Shown here one piece after another: positions 1-6,727 of a stretch of DNA of 10,559 bases. The stretch is from an uncultured Prevotellaceae bacterium (GTDB lineage Bacteria > Bacteroidota > Bacteroidia > Bacteroidales > Bacteroidaceae). The notes beneath the pieces were generated by a model. The model was not told the origin of the DNA. It did no database searches and saw only the letters and a list, made by a program, of their open reading frames with translations. The stretch's first letter is position 1; every line of letters begins with the position of its first letter. The position numbers and the translations under genes are program-made. The stretch is taken from the NCBI GenBank assembly GCA_946539475.1, contig CAMNHM010000094.1, positions 1 to 10,559 of the forward strand. Reading direction: 5' to 3'.

Positions 1-1
1 C

Positions 2-160
2 TGGGCCGACGTCAGGGAGTACATCCTGAAACTGAAGGACCCGCATTACTACCAGGACTCGCTGGTGAGGAACGGCTACATGCGTGGCACGGAGACAGCC
101 GACTATGTCGACAAGATCCGCAGCCGTTACAATGAGTACATGAGGAGAGTGAGGCAATAA
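2..160 (+). CDS. C-terminal end of an unidentified protein (5' truncated)
   Basis: The frame is open from the window edge to a TAA at 158-160 and gives 52 residues, beginning WADVREYILK and ending YNEYMRRVRQ. The fragment is charged and probably helical. The stretch DSLVRNGYMRGTETADYVDKI loosely resembles the end of FlgJ/GH73-type glucosaminidase domains, which often finish with a GY-x-YA-x-I-x-x-Y pattern; this is a weak impression from a short tail, not an identification. Codon use (CTG, AAG, GAC, ATC) matches the neighbouring genes, so I take it as a genuine coding end. It converges on rlmD with a 30-bp gap. The rest of the gene lies outside the window, and no function is assigned. Confidence 0.6.
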   Translation, partial: WADVREYILKLKDPHYYQDSLVRNGYMRGTETADYVDKIRSRYNEYMRRVRQ

Positions 161-190
161 GCTGTCTGATGTACGGCATTTAGGTGTTAC

Positions 191-1624
191 CTAGACTAAG
201 TCCACTCTATCCAGCCGAACAACGTTCTCTACATGCGGAGTATGTGGGAACATGTCGACGGGCTGAACGCAGGTGACGCGATAGTCGGTGGCAAGGTCGT
301 GCAGGTCGCGAGCCTGCGTGGCAGGGTTGCAGCTGACATAGACGATGCGCCGGGGTGCTGCGCGCAGGATGGTGCGCACGACATCGGGGTGCATGCCAGC
401 GCGTGGCGGGTCGGTGATGATGACGTCGGGACGCCCGTGAAGGCTGATGAACGCATCGTTGAGGATGTCCTTCATGTCGCCAGCGAAGAAGAGGGTGTTC
501 GTGATGCCATTGATGTCGGAGTTGATGCGTGCATCGTCGATGGCCTCAGGGACATACTCGATGCCGATGACCTGTCGCGCCTGGCGTGCCAGGAAGTTGG
601 CGATGGTGCCCGTGCCGGTGTAGAGGTCGTAGACGAGCTCATCGCCGGTGAGCGCTGCCATCTGGCGTGCCACGCAGTAGAGGTGGTAGGCCTGCAGGGT
701 GTTGGTCTGGTAGAATGATTTCGGACCAACCTTGAAGCGCAGGTCGTCCATGAGCTCGAAGATATGGTCGGTGCCCTTGTAGAGTTGTATGTCCAGGTCG
801 CCGATGGTGTCGTTGCATTTCTGGTTGTCGACATACATCAGCGACGTGATCTGTGGGAATCGCTCGGCCAGATGCTGCAGCAGAGCCATCGCCTCGTCGG
901 CTCCCCCCGTCTCGTCGTAGTGGAATTGCAGGATGACCATCCACTCGCCGGAGTGGGAGTTGCGGATGATGACGTCGCGCAACAGGCCTCGCTGCTGTCG
1001 CAGGTCGAAGAAGGAGAGGCCCTTGTCGACGGCATAGTCGCGGATGGCATTGCGAATCTGGTTGTGGAGGTCGTCCATGAGGTGGCACTTCTCGATGGGC
1101 AGGATCTTGTCGAAGGCGCCGGTGATGTGGAAACCGATGGCGGGCTGATCCTTGAGGCTCGCGGCATCGTCCTTGGGCAGTGTGGCAATCTGCTCACGCG
1201 TGAGGTAGCGACGGTTGGCACAGCCGTAGTCGAGCTTGTTGCGATAGCCCTCGGTGAGCTGGCTGCCCAGGATCGGCTGGAAGGGAGGCAGGGGGATCTT
1301 GCCGATGCGCTTCAGCTGGTCGTAGACCTGTTGCTGCTTCATGCGCAGCTGCTCGTCGTAGGGCAGCTGCTGCCACTTGCAGCCTCCGCAGACGCCGAAA
1401 TGGCTGCAGAAGGGAGTCGCGCGTACATTACTATATTGATGGTAGCGTACTACCTCGCCCTCGGCGAAGGAGTGCTTCTTGCGGCGTATCTGTACGTCGC
1501 ACACATCGCCAGGGGCGCACCAGGGAACGAAGACGACGAGGTCGTTCCAATGGAAGAGACACTTGCCTTCGGCAGCGGTGGTCTCTATTGTGACGTGCTC
1601 TAGGAGCGGAAGTGGTTTTTTCAA
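191..1624 (-). CDS. rlmD: 23S rRNA (uracil-5-)-methyltransferase, RlmD/RumA family
   Basis: This 477-residue protein is predicted to transfer a methyl group from S-adenosylmethionine to C5 of a uridine in 23S rRNA (U1939 in E. coli for RlmD). The first ~60 residues look like a TRAM RNA-binding domain. Four cysteines, C73, C79 and C82 (CSHFGVCGGC) plus C180 (EKCH), fit the family's 4Fe-4S cluster. The SAM-binding motif DLYTGTG is at 333-339, DPPRAG at 405-410, and SCNPAT at 431-436 holds the probable nucleophile C432; E466 in HVEN is the expected proton acceptor. The start is TTG at 1622-1624 (MKKPLPLLEH); no ATG or GTG gives a better N-terminus. It lies 19 bp downstream of the Dabb gene and is probably co-transcribed with it. 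Bacteroidetes members of this family are hard to split between RlmD and RlmCD-type target sites, so the exact uridine is uncertain. Confidence 0.93.
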   Translation of the reverse strand: MKKPLPLLEHVTIETTAAEGKCLFHWNDLVVFVPWCAPGDVCDVQIRRKKHSFAEGEVVRYHQYSNVRATPFCSHFGVCGGCKWQQLPYDEQLRMKQQQVYDQLKRIGKIPLPPFQPILGSQLTEGYRNKLDYGCANRRYLTREQIATLPKDDAASLKDQPAIGFHITGAFDKILPIEKCHLMDDLHNQIRNAIRDYAVDKGLSFFDLRQQRGLLRDVIIRNSHSGEWMVILQFHYDETGGADEAMALLQHLAERFPQITSLMYVDNQKCNDTIGDLDIQLYKGTDHIFELMDDLRFKVGPKSFYQTNTLQAYHLYCVARQMAALTGDELVYDLYTGTGTIANFLARQARQVIGIEYVPEAIDDARINSDINGITNTLFFAGDMKDILNDAFISLHGRPDVIITDPPRAGMHPDVVRTILRAAPRRIVYVSCNPATQARDLHDLATDYRVTCVQPVDMFPHTPHVENVVRLDRVDLV

Positions 1625-1643
1625 GTTGAGAGTTTAGGGTTGT

Positions 1644-1949
1644 TTATACTATAAAGTCGAGACAGGAGCGCTGCACGGTGAAGGGGCGCACGCGGGTGTT
1701 GGCGACTTCGACGTGGGCAGGATGAGTGGCATAGGCTTTCAGCGCCTCCGGCGACTCGAGGGTGCTGTCGAGCATGACGTCGGCATTCGACGACGGCAGG
1801 CGCCCATCGATATTGACCTTCACGTCGAGGAGCCCTGGCACCTTGCCTACAAGTCCCTCAAGACCGGCCTTGATGCCTTCTTTCACACGTTGCTTCTCGT
1901 CCTCCTGCAGCTCAGGGTTCAATGTCCATAAAATGATGTGTCGTACCAT
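1644..1949 (-). CDS. Dabb (stress-responsive A/B barrel) domain protein
   Basis: This 101-residue protein covers one complete Dabb domain (the dimeric alpha/beta barrel fold). It opens with MVRHIILWTL, the usual first beta strand carrying an early His (H4). It has a charged helix at about 15-35 and the family-typical late signature YATHPAHVEV (73-82) followed by VRPF and the final CLDF strand. Members include plant stress-induced proteins and many small bacterial proteins of unknown role; no substrate can be read from this sequence. There is no signal peptide, so it should be cytosolic. The start is ATG at 1947-1949, 31 bp downstream of a TAATTTTG promoter box on the same strand. The next gene, rlmD, follows after 19 bp, suggesting a two-gene operon, although a functional link to rRNA methylation is not evident. 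Confidence 0.88.
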   Translation of the reverse strand: MVRHIILWTLNPELQEDEKQRVKEGIKAGLEGLVGKVPGLLDVKVNIDGRLPSSNADVMLDSTLESPEALKAYATHPAHVEVANTRVRPFTVQRSCLDFIV

Positions 1950-1980
1950 ACGAAATAAGTGCTTTAACGTTAATCGTCGA

Positions 1981-1988
1981 CAAAATTA
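1981..1988 (-). promoter_or_regulatory. Bacteroidetes-type -7 box for the Dabb-rlmD pair
   Basis: Read on the minus strand, these bases are TAATTTTG, an exact match to the TAnnTTTG element of Bacteroidetes housekeeping promoters. The box is 31 bp upstream of the Dabb ATG. I see no TTTG at the expected -33 distance; an A-run (minus strand) lies just upstream. The assignment rests on motif and position only. Confidence 0.6.
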
Positions 1989-2032
1989 CAACTTTTTTTT
2001 GAAAGAACGTGCATTAATAGCGAAGAAAGTAG

Positions 2033-2040
2033 TAACTTTG
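2033..2040 (+). promoter_or_regulatory. Bacteroidetes-type -7 box for the GH92 gene
   Basis: TAACTTTG matches TAnnTTTG exactly and ends 21 bp before the GH92 ATG, implying a 5' leader of only about 15 nt. A T-run ending in TTTG (1993-2001) lies upstream, but its 31-bp spacing is too long for a normal -33 element. The box is back-to-back with the Dabb promoter, with about 44 bp between them, so a regulator bound here could affect both. Confidence 0.6.
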
Positions 2041-2061
2041 TGGGCAAAACACGATAGAACG

Positions 2062-4230
2062 ATGAGAAAAGACAGACGACAGACAGTGATGGCAGCCCTG
2101 CTGACGGTGCTACTGGCGATGCCGGCGGTGGTGCAGGCAGGACGGCTGACACAGCTGGTGAACCCCTATATAGGCACTGGCGGACACGGGCACGTGTTCC
2201 TGGGGGCAAACGTACCCTTCGGACTGGTGCAGCTGGGGCCTACACAGTATACGCACGGCTGGGACTGGTGCTCGGGCTACCACTATAGCGACTCGGTGGT
2301 GGTGGGCTTCAGCCAAATGCACCTCAGTGGTACGGGCATCGGCGACCTGGGCGACGTGACGCTGCTGCCTACGACGACCGCTGCCGCCCACGAGGCCCGA
2401 TTCTCGCATCGGGCAGAGCACGTGCGCCCGGGCTACTATGCCGTGACGCTGGACAACGGCGTGCACGTGGAGCTGGCAGCGACAGAGCGGGCCGGCATGC
2501 ACCGCTATACATGGCCTGCCGATGCCGACAGCAACATCGTGCGCCTGGACCTGAAGCGTGGCATCGGCTGGGACCGCATGACGGAAGGAGCAGTGAGGCA
2601 GGAGAATACGACGACCGTCAGTGGCCGACGCCTGTCGCGCGGATGGGCGAACGACCAGCGGGTGTACTTCGTGGCAGAGTTCTCGAAACAAATCAAGAGC
2701 CTTACCGTCAGCGGTGACACGCTGGCAACACTCACCTTCGAGGCCGACGGACAGCCATTGACGGTGAGGGTGGGGCTATCGGCTGTCGGCACCGACGGTG
2801 CACGAGAGAACCTGCGGGCAGAGATGGACCACTGGGACCTCCGACGCGTCGTGCGTGAGGCCGACGAGAAATGGGAGCGACAGCTGGAGAAGGTCAGCGT
2901 CAGCGGCGCGCTAGGTGCCGACGAGCTGACAATCTTCTACACCGCACTATACCACACGATGACAGCTCCCTCGCTCTTCAGCGACGTCAGTGGTGACTAT
3001 CGCGGCGCCGACGGGAAGATGCACCACGGTAGCCATCAGAGCTACACCACCTTCTCGCTCTGGGACACCTATCGCGCTGCCCATCCCCTGATGACCCTGA
3101 TCCACCGTGACCGACAGGCCGACATCGCCGCGACGATGCTCCAGATATTCAACGAACAGGGTAAGCTGCCGGTGTGGCATCTGATGGGGTGTGAGACGGA
3201 CTGCATGGTGGGTAATCCAGGCGTTCCTGTACTTGCAGACATGGTGCTTAAACATCTGACGAACAAGCATGAAGAAGCATTCGCTGCAATGAAAGCTTCA
3301 TCTATGCTCGACGAGCGCGGCATGGCTCTGCTGAAAGCGTATGGGTACATTCCCAACGACCTGCTGGAAGAGCAGGAGACGGTGGGAAGGGCGATGGAAT
3401 ATGCTATTGCCGACTGGTGTGTGGCACGCGTGGCACAGCGGCTTGGAAAGAAGGCCGACCAGCGATACTTCGACCGCCGGGCACAGGCCTACCGCCTCTA
3501 CTTCGACAAGTCGACAGGTTTCATGCGCAGCAAAGACTCCAAGGGCAACTTCCGCAGCCCCTTCAGTCCCTTCGACTCCGCACCGACGAACCGTGACTAT
3601 ACGGAGGGCAACGCCTGGCAGTATACCTGGCTCGTGCCCCACGATCCCCATGGACTGATCGGACTGTTTGGAGGAGAGAAAGCGTTCACGACGAAACTAG
3701 ACTCGCTGTTCGTCGTCGACAGCAAGCTCGGCGAGGATGCACCGCCCGACATATCAGGGCTGATAGGACAGTATGCCCACGGCAACGAGCCCAGCCATCA
3801 CGTGCTGTACCTCTACAACTATGCCGGACAGCCCTGGAAAGGTGCACGCCTGCTGCGCCGGACGATGGAAGAGCTCTACCACAACGCCCCTGACGGACTG
3901 AGCGGCAACGAGGACGTCGGGCAGATGTCGGCGTGGTATGTACTCTCGGCGCTGGGACTCTATCAAGTAGAGCCAGCAGGAGGAAAATACGTGATCGGCA
4001 CTCCGCTGTTCGGCGAGGCAACGATCGACGTCGGCGAAGGACGTACGTTCACCATCAAGGCCACCAACAACAGTCGGGAGAACTGCTACGTGCAGCGGGC
4101 GCTGCTCAACGGCAAGACGTACAGTCGCTCGTACGTGATGTACGACGATATCGTCGGTGGTGGCGTGCTGGAATTGGTGATGGGCAGTGAGCCCTCCGAC
4201 TTCGGCTCCAAGGTAAAGGATCGCCCGTGA
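2062..4230 (+). CDS. Exported glycoside hydrolase family 92 alpha-mannosidase
   Basis: This 722-residue protein is a GH92 exo-alpha-mannosidase, a Ca2+-dependent inverting family that trims mannose from N-glycans, yeast mannan or similar glycans. The N-terminus has a basic MRKDRRQ, a hydrophobic stretch and a likely signal peptidase I cut after VVQA (residue 26). There is no lipobox, so the periplasm is likely. The N-terminal beta-sandwich begins with NPYIGTGGHGHVFLGA (34-49) and contains GWDWCSGYHYSD (66-77) and HLSGTGIGDLGD (87-98). The catalytic alpha/alpha barrel carries TFSLWDTYRAAHPL (330-343), GCETDCMVG (376-384), EGNAWQYTW (515-523, E515 being the probable acid catalyst), HGNEPSHH (573-580) and GNEDVGQMSAW (615-625, probable base region). 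The length is normal for the family. The ATG at 2062 was chosen because it gives the signal peptide; the frame stays open upstream to 1762, but that part lies antisense to the Dabb gene. The linkage cleaved cannot be fixed from sequence alone. No SusC/D genes adjoin. Confidence 0.94.
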   Translation: MRKDRRQTVMAALLTVLLAMPAVVQAGRLTQLVNPYIGTGGHGHVFLGANVPFGLVQLGPTQYTHGWDWCSGYHYSDSVVVGFSQMHLSGTGIGDLGDVTLLPTTTAAAHEARFSHRAEHVRPGYYAVTLDNGVHVELAATERAGMHRYTWPADADSNIVRLDLKRGIGWDRMTEGAVRQENTTTVSGRRLSRGWANDQRVYFVAEFSKQIKSLTVSGDTLATLTFEADGQPLTVRVGLSAVGTDGARENLRAEMDHWDLRRVVREADEKWERQLEKVSVSGALGADELTIFYTALYHTMTAPSLFSDVSGDYRGADGKMHHGSHQSYTTFSLWDTYRAAHPLMTLIHRDRQADIAATMLQIFNEQGKLPVWHLMGCETDCMVGNPGVPVLADMVLKHLTNKHEEAFAAMKASSMLDERGMALLKAYGYIPNDLLEEQETVGRAMEYAIADWCVARVAQRLGKKADQRYFDRRAQAYRLYFDKSTGFMRSKDSKGNFRSPFSPFDSAPTNRDYTEGNAWQYTWLVPHDPHGLIGLFGGEKAFTTKLDSLFVVDSKLGEDAPPDISGLIGQYAHGNEPSHHVLYLYNYAGQPWKGARLLRRTMEELYHNAPDGLSGNEDVGQMSAWYVLSALGLYQVEPAGGKYVIGTPLFGEATIDVGEGRTFTIKATNNSRENCYVQRALLNGKTYSRSYVMYDDIVGGGVLELVMGSEPSDFGSKVKDRP

Positions 4231-4327
4231 GGACACGTCTGCTGACCGCTGCACGGGAGCCCCTTAAATGCCCTTATACACAGGAATAGCTTGGATGAGG
4301 CGGTTTTGCAAAGCAAAGATTGCATTT

Positions 4328-4349
4328 TCCGACGAACAGGTTCGGCGGA
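4328..4349. repeat. 22-bp imperfect palindrome upstream of fba
   Basis: The left arm reads TCCG, a, CGAAC and the right arm reads GTTCG, g, CGGA, with two central bases (AG). Nine of ten arm positions pair, with a single A/G mismatch placed symmetrically. No T-run follows on either strand, which argues against an intrinsic terminator. The symmetry would suit a dimeric DNA-binding protein or an RNA hairpin (CGAA-cagg-TTCG core). It lies 77 bp upstream of the fba -7 box. Confidence 0.5.
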
Positions 4350-4378
4350 CGGTCGTGAAACCTTAAAATGCCTAAAAA

Positions 4379-4401
4379 CGGGCGAAATACCTCGGGCGAA
4401 A
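4379..4401 (+). repeat. Direct repeat CGGGCGAAA x2 upstream of the fba promoter
   Basis: Two exact copies of the 9-mer CGGGCGAAA occupy 4379-4387 and 4393-4401, start-to-start distance 14 bp. They sit 26-48 bp upstream of the fba -7 box, around the position where an activator or the -33 region would be contacted. They could be chance; no known regulator is recognised. Confidence 0.35.
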
Positions 4402-4426
4402 CAACGACTGTTTGGAAAAAAAATGG

Positions 4427-4434
4427 TAATTTTG
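4427..4434 (+). promoter_or_regulatory. Bacteroidetes-type -7 box for fba
   Basis: TAATTTTG is an exact TAnnTTTG match, 50 bp before the fba ATG, predicting a leader of roughly 40 nt. A TTTG at 4411-4414 is only 12 bp upstream, too close for the usual -33 spacing. The leader ends in an A-rich stretch (AAATTAAAGAACAAAC) just before the start codon, the usual translation-initiation context in this phylum in place of a Shine-Dalgarno site. Confidence 0.65.
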
Positions 4435-4484
4435 CGCGCGAAATCATTGAAGCATTATATCATACACTAAATTAAAGAACAAAC

Positions 4485-5492
4485 ATGGTAAACTACAAGG
4501 ATCTAGGTCTCGTGAATACCCGCGAGATGTTTAAGAGAGCCGTCAGCGGTGGCTATGCCATCCCCGCATTCAATTTCAACACGATGGAGCAGATGCAGGC
4601 CATCGTTCAGGCTGCCGTCGAGACAAAGTCGCCGGTGATCATGCAGGTGTCGAAGGGCGCCCGCAACTACGCCAACGCTACCATCCTGCGCTACATGGCA
4701 GAGGGTGCTGTGGCCTACGCTAAGGAGCTGGGATGCAAGCATCCTGAGATCGTGCTCCATCTGGACCACGGTGACAGCTTCGAGCTCTGCAAGGACTGCA
4801 TCGACATGGGCTTCTCAAGCGTGATGTACGATGGCAGCTCGCTGCCCTACGAGGAGAACATCCGCATCTCACGCCAGGTGGTGGAATATGCTCACAAGTA
4901 CGACGTCACCGTTGAGTGCGAGCTCGGCGTGCTGGCAGGCGTGGAGGACGAGGTTGCCTCTGAGGTGAGCCACTACACGAAGCCTGAGGAGGTGATCGAC
5001 TTCGCTACCCGCACCGGTTGCGACTCGCTGGCAATCTCCATCGGCACGAGCCACGGAGCATACAAGTTCAAGCCCGAGCAGTGCACCCGCGACGAGAAGA
5101 CCGGCAGGCTCGTTCCGCCGCCATTGGCATTCGACGTGCTCGCTGAGATCGAGAAGAAGCTGCCCGGATTCCCCATCGTGCTCCATGGATCGAGCTCGGT
5201 GCCCCAGGAAGAGGTTGACACCATCAACAAGTACGGTGGCAACCTGCCCGACGCCGTCGGTATTCCCGAGGAGCAGCTGCGCAAGGCTGCGAAGAGCGCC
5301 GTCTGCAAGATCAACATCGACAGCGACTCACGTCTGGCTATGACTGCTGCCGTGCGTAAGTACCTGGCTGAGCATCCCGACCATTTCGATCCTCGTCAGT
5401 ATCTCAAGCCCGCCCGCGAGAACATGAAGAAGATGTACATCCACAAGATCGTGGAGGTGCTCGGCTCCGACAACAAGCTGGCTGAGTGCTGA
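4485..5492 (+). CDS. fba: Fructose-bisphosphate aldolase, class II
   Basis: This 335-residue zinc aldolase interconverts fructose 1,6-bisphosphate with glyceraldehyde 3-phosphate and dihydroxyacetone phosphate in glycolysis and gluconeogenesis; it is cytosolic. The TIM-barrel landmarks are present: PAFNFN (27-32); LDHGDS (93-98), with D94 the probable proton donor and H95 a zinc ligand; VECELG (143-148), with E146; GTSHGAYK (187-194), with H190 a zinc ligand; VLHGSS (232-237), with H234 a zinc ligand; and the phosphate/DHAP-binding KINIDSDSR (275-283). The length is typical of the ~330-residue bacterial subtype. Codon use is strongly biased toward AAG, CTG, ATC and GAG, as expected of a highly expressed gene. 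It has its own promoter box and a strong terminator after the TGA, so it is probably monocistronic. Confidence in the function is very high. Confidence 0.97.
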   Translation: MVNYKDLGLVNTREMFKRAVSGGYAIPAFNFNTMEQMQAIVQAAVETKSPVIMQVSKGARNYANATILRYMAEGAVAYAKELGCKHPEIVLHLDHGDSFELCKDCIDMGFSSVMYDGSSLPYEENIRISRQVVEYAHKYDVTVECELGVLAGVEDEVASEVSHYTKPEEVIDFATRTGCDSLAISIGTSHGAYKFKPEQCTRDEKTGRLVPPPLAFDVLAEIEKKLPGFPIVLHGSSSVPQEEVDTINKYGGNLPDAVGIPEEQLRKAAKSAVCKINIDSDSRLAMTAAVRKYLAEHPDHFDPRQYLKPARENMKKMYIHKIVEVLGSDNKLAEC

Positions 5493-5533
5493 GTAAGGAA
5501 GGACAAGGAGGAAACTTCCTCCACTTGATCACG

Positions 5534-5573
5534 AGCCACGGCATCGACGATAAACGATGATGCCGTGGCTTTT
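5534..5573 (+). terminator. Intrinsic terminator after fba
   Basis: A perfect 12-bp GC-rich stem pairs AGCCACGGCATC (5534-5545) with GATGCCGTGGCT (5559-5570) around a 13-nt loop and runs into TTTT (5570-5573). It starts 42 bp after the fba stop codon. The right arm overlaps the earliest in-frame ATGs of the dinB reading frame (from 5557), which argues that dinB starts later, at 5626. Confidence 0.9.
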
Positions 5574-5590
5574 CCGTTCGACAACGATTC

Positions 5591-5621
5591 TCTTGCCTAC
5601 ACTAATATCTATCTTGCCTAC
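5591..5621 (+). repeat. Tandem 10-bp direct repeat in the dinB leader
   Basis: TCTTGCCTAC occurs exactly twice, at 5591-5600 and at 5612-5621, with start-to-start spacing of 21 bp (about two helical turns) and the second copy ending 4 bp before the dinB ATG. The 11-bp spacer is A/T-rich. No clean TAnnTTTG box is seen in the 52 bp between the fba terminator and dinB, so this repeat may be part of the promoter or an operator. That role is inference. Confidence 0.45.
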
Positions 5622-5625
5622 AACG

Positions 5626-6717
5626 ATGACCCGACGTATACTGCATGTGGACATGGACCAGTTCTTCGCTGCCGTTGAACAGCGTGACAGGCCTGAGCTG
5701 CGGGGAAAGCCCGTGGCTGTGGGACATGATGCCCCGCGTGGCGTCGTGTCGACAGCCAGCTACGAGGCACGACGCTACGGTGTACACTCGGCACAGGCTA
5801 TCATGACGGCAAAGCGACTATGTCCTAACCTGATTATCGTCGAGCCACGGTTCCAGGCTTACAAGGAAGCATCGACGCAGATACGCCAGATATTCCAGGA
5901 ATATACCGACCTGATTGAGCCGTTGTCGCTCGACGAGGCATTCCTCGACGTAACAGAGAACAAGCGCGGGCTGAAGCTAGGCGTCGACTGTGCACGGGAG
6001 ATTAAGCAACGCATCTGGGAGGAGACCCACCTGACAGCAAGCGCTGGCGTCAGCTATTGCAAGTTCCTGGCAAAGATTGCCTCCGACTACCGTAAGCCTG
6101 ACGGGCTGTGCGTGATTCATCCCGACCGTGCCCAGGCTTTCATCGACCAGCTAGCGGTAGACCGCATTTGGGGCGTAGGGAAGAAGACGGCAGAGCGAAT
6201 GCACAAGATGGGAATCTTCACCGGTGCCGACCTACGACGAACTTCACTACCACAGCTGACAAGGGAGTTCGGGAAGATGGGACGCGTGTTCCACGACTTT
6301 GCAAGAGGTATCGACGAACGACCAGTGGTGACGGAATGGGAGCGAAAGTCGCAAAGCTGCGAGCGGACTTTCGTGAGTGATATCTTTCGTGAGGAGGAGG
6401 TGATTGCTGAGTTGCAGAAAGCCGTCGACGAACTGGTGCGACGCATTGCCAAGAGCAGCTTCGAAGGTCGTACGCTGACGCTGAAGGTGAAGTTTGCCGA
6501 CTTCCGGCAAATCACCCGTAGCATCACCCAGACGAAGGTGCTGCAGGATCGGGCAGACCTGCTGCCACTGGCGCTGCAGCTACTGGAGCAGGTGGATTTT
6601 TCGGAGGCACATCCCATACGCCTGCTGGGGGTGGGCGTATCAGGACATCTCAGCGTCGACGAGCCATCAGCTCATCAGCAATGGCGACAGCTGGAGCTGG
6701 AGTTCCTCCCGTGGTAG
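5626..6717 (+). CDS. dinB: DNA polymerase IV (Y-family translesion polymerase)
   Basis: This 363-residue protein copies past damaged bases and is error-prone. The palm motif HVDMDQFFAAVE (7-18) carries catalytic D9 and the probable steric-gate F14; EPLSLDEAFLDVT (98-110) carries D103 and E104. The finger region matches the family (STASYEARRYGV, 42-53; AYKEAS, 79-84), and the helix-hairpin-helix thumb includes WGVGKKTAERM. The little-finger domain follows, and the C-terminus QLELEFLPW (355-363) fits a sliding-clamp binding peptide. The ATG at 5626 gives MTRRILHVDMD, aligned with other DinB proteins; ATGs at 5557 and 5560 lie inside the fba terminator hairpin and would add a non-homologous 23-residue leader. 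It converges with the lipoprotein gene with a 10-bp gap. I see no recognised LexA-type box; the direct repeat just upstream is the only candidate control site. Confidence 0.95.
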   Translation: MTRRILHVDMDQFFAAVEQRDRPELRGKPVAVGHDAPRGVVSTASYEARRYGVHSAQAIMTAKRLCPNLIIVEPRFQAYKEASTQIRQIFQEYTDLIEPLSLDEAFLDVTENKRGLKLGVDCAREIKQRIWEETHLTASAGVSYCKFLAKIASDYRKPDGLCVIHPDRAQAFIDQLAVDRIWGVGKKTAERMHKMGIFTGADLRRTSLPQLTREFGKMGRVFHDFARGIDERPVVTEWERKSQSCERTFVSDIFREEEVIAELQKAVDELVRRIAKSSFEGRTLTLKVKFADFRQITRSITQTKVLQDRADLLPLALQLLEQVDFSEAHPIRLLGVGVSGHLSVDEPSAHQQWRQLELEFLPW

Positions 6718-6727
6718 TCGTATGCAA

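Larger units (their letters stand above)
4231..4484. other. 254-bp gene-free region between GH92 and fba
   Basis: No credible coding sequence was found here. It holds a short inverted repeat (TGCAA 4307-4311 / TTGCA 4320-4324), a 22-bp interrupted palindrome at 4328-4349, a 9-bp direct repeat CGGGCGAAA (4379-4387 and 4393-4401), two related blocks CCTTAAATGCC and CCTTAAAATGCC, and the fba promoter box at 4427-4434. I see no convincing GC-hairpin plus T-run terminator for GH92. The region just before fba is A/T-rich, as is usual for a Bacteroidetes leader. Confidence 0.7.

Noticed and set aside
181..193. Small hairpin TAGGT-gtt-ACCTA between the left-edge gene and rlmD
   Set aside because: The stem is only 5 bp, AT-containing, with no T-run on either strand. 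It is too weak to call a terminator.
233..718. 161-codon + strand open frame opposite the rlmD 3' half
   Set aside because: Antisense shadow of the methyltransferase domain, with no initiation signal and no recognisable motif.
764..1603. 279-codon open frame on the + strand opposite rlmD
   Set aside because: It is antisense to a gene with all RlmD motifs. Its product is rich in V, A, L and E without domain signatures, as expected from the reverse complement of GC-rich codons.
1762..2061. N-terminal extension of the GH92 reading frame by 100 residues
   Set aside because: It runs antisense through the Dabb gene and across both promoter boxes, and it would bury the signal peptide. The ATG at 2062 is clearly better.
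3754..4254. 166-codon minus-strand frame opposite the GH92 3' end
   Set aside because: It is a His/Val/Arg-rich shadow of conserved GH92 barrel sequence, with no independent evidence.
4304..4324. TTTTGCAAAGCAAAGATTGCA as a possible mobile-element end or attachment site
   Set aside because: There is no integrase, transposase, target duplication or second copy in the window. Only a 5-bp inverted repeat supports it.
5557..5625. Earlier dinB start giving 23 extra residues
   Set aside because: Those codons lie in the right arm of the fba terminator and in the leader repeat. DinB proteins normally begin a few residues before the HVDMD motif, as from 5626.
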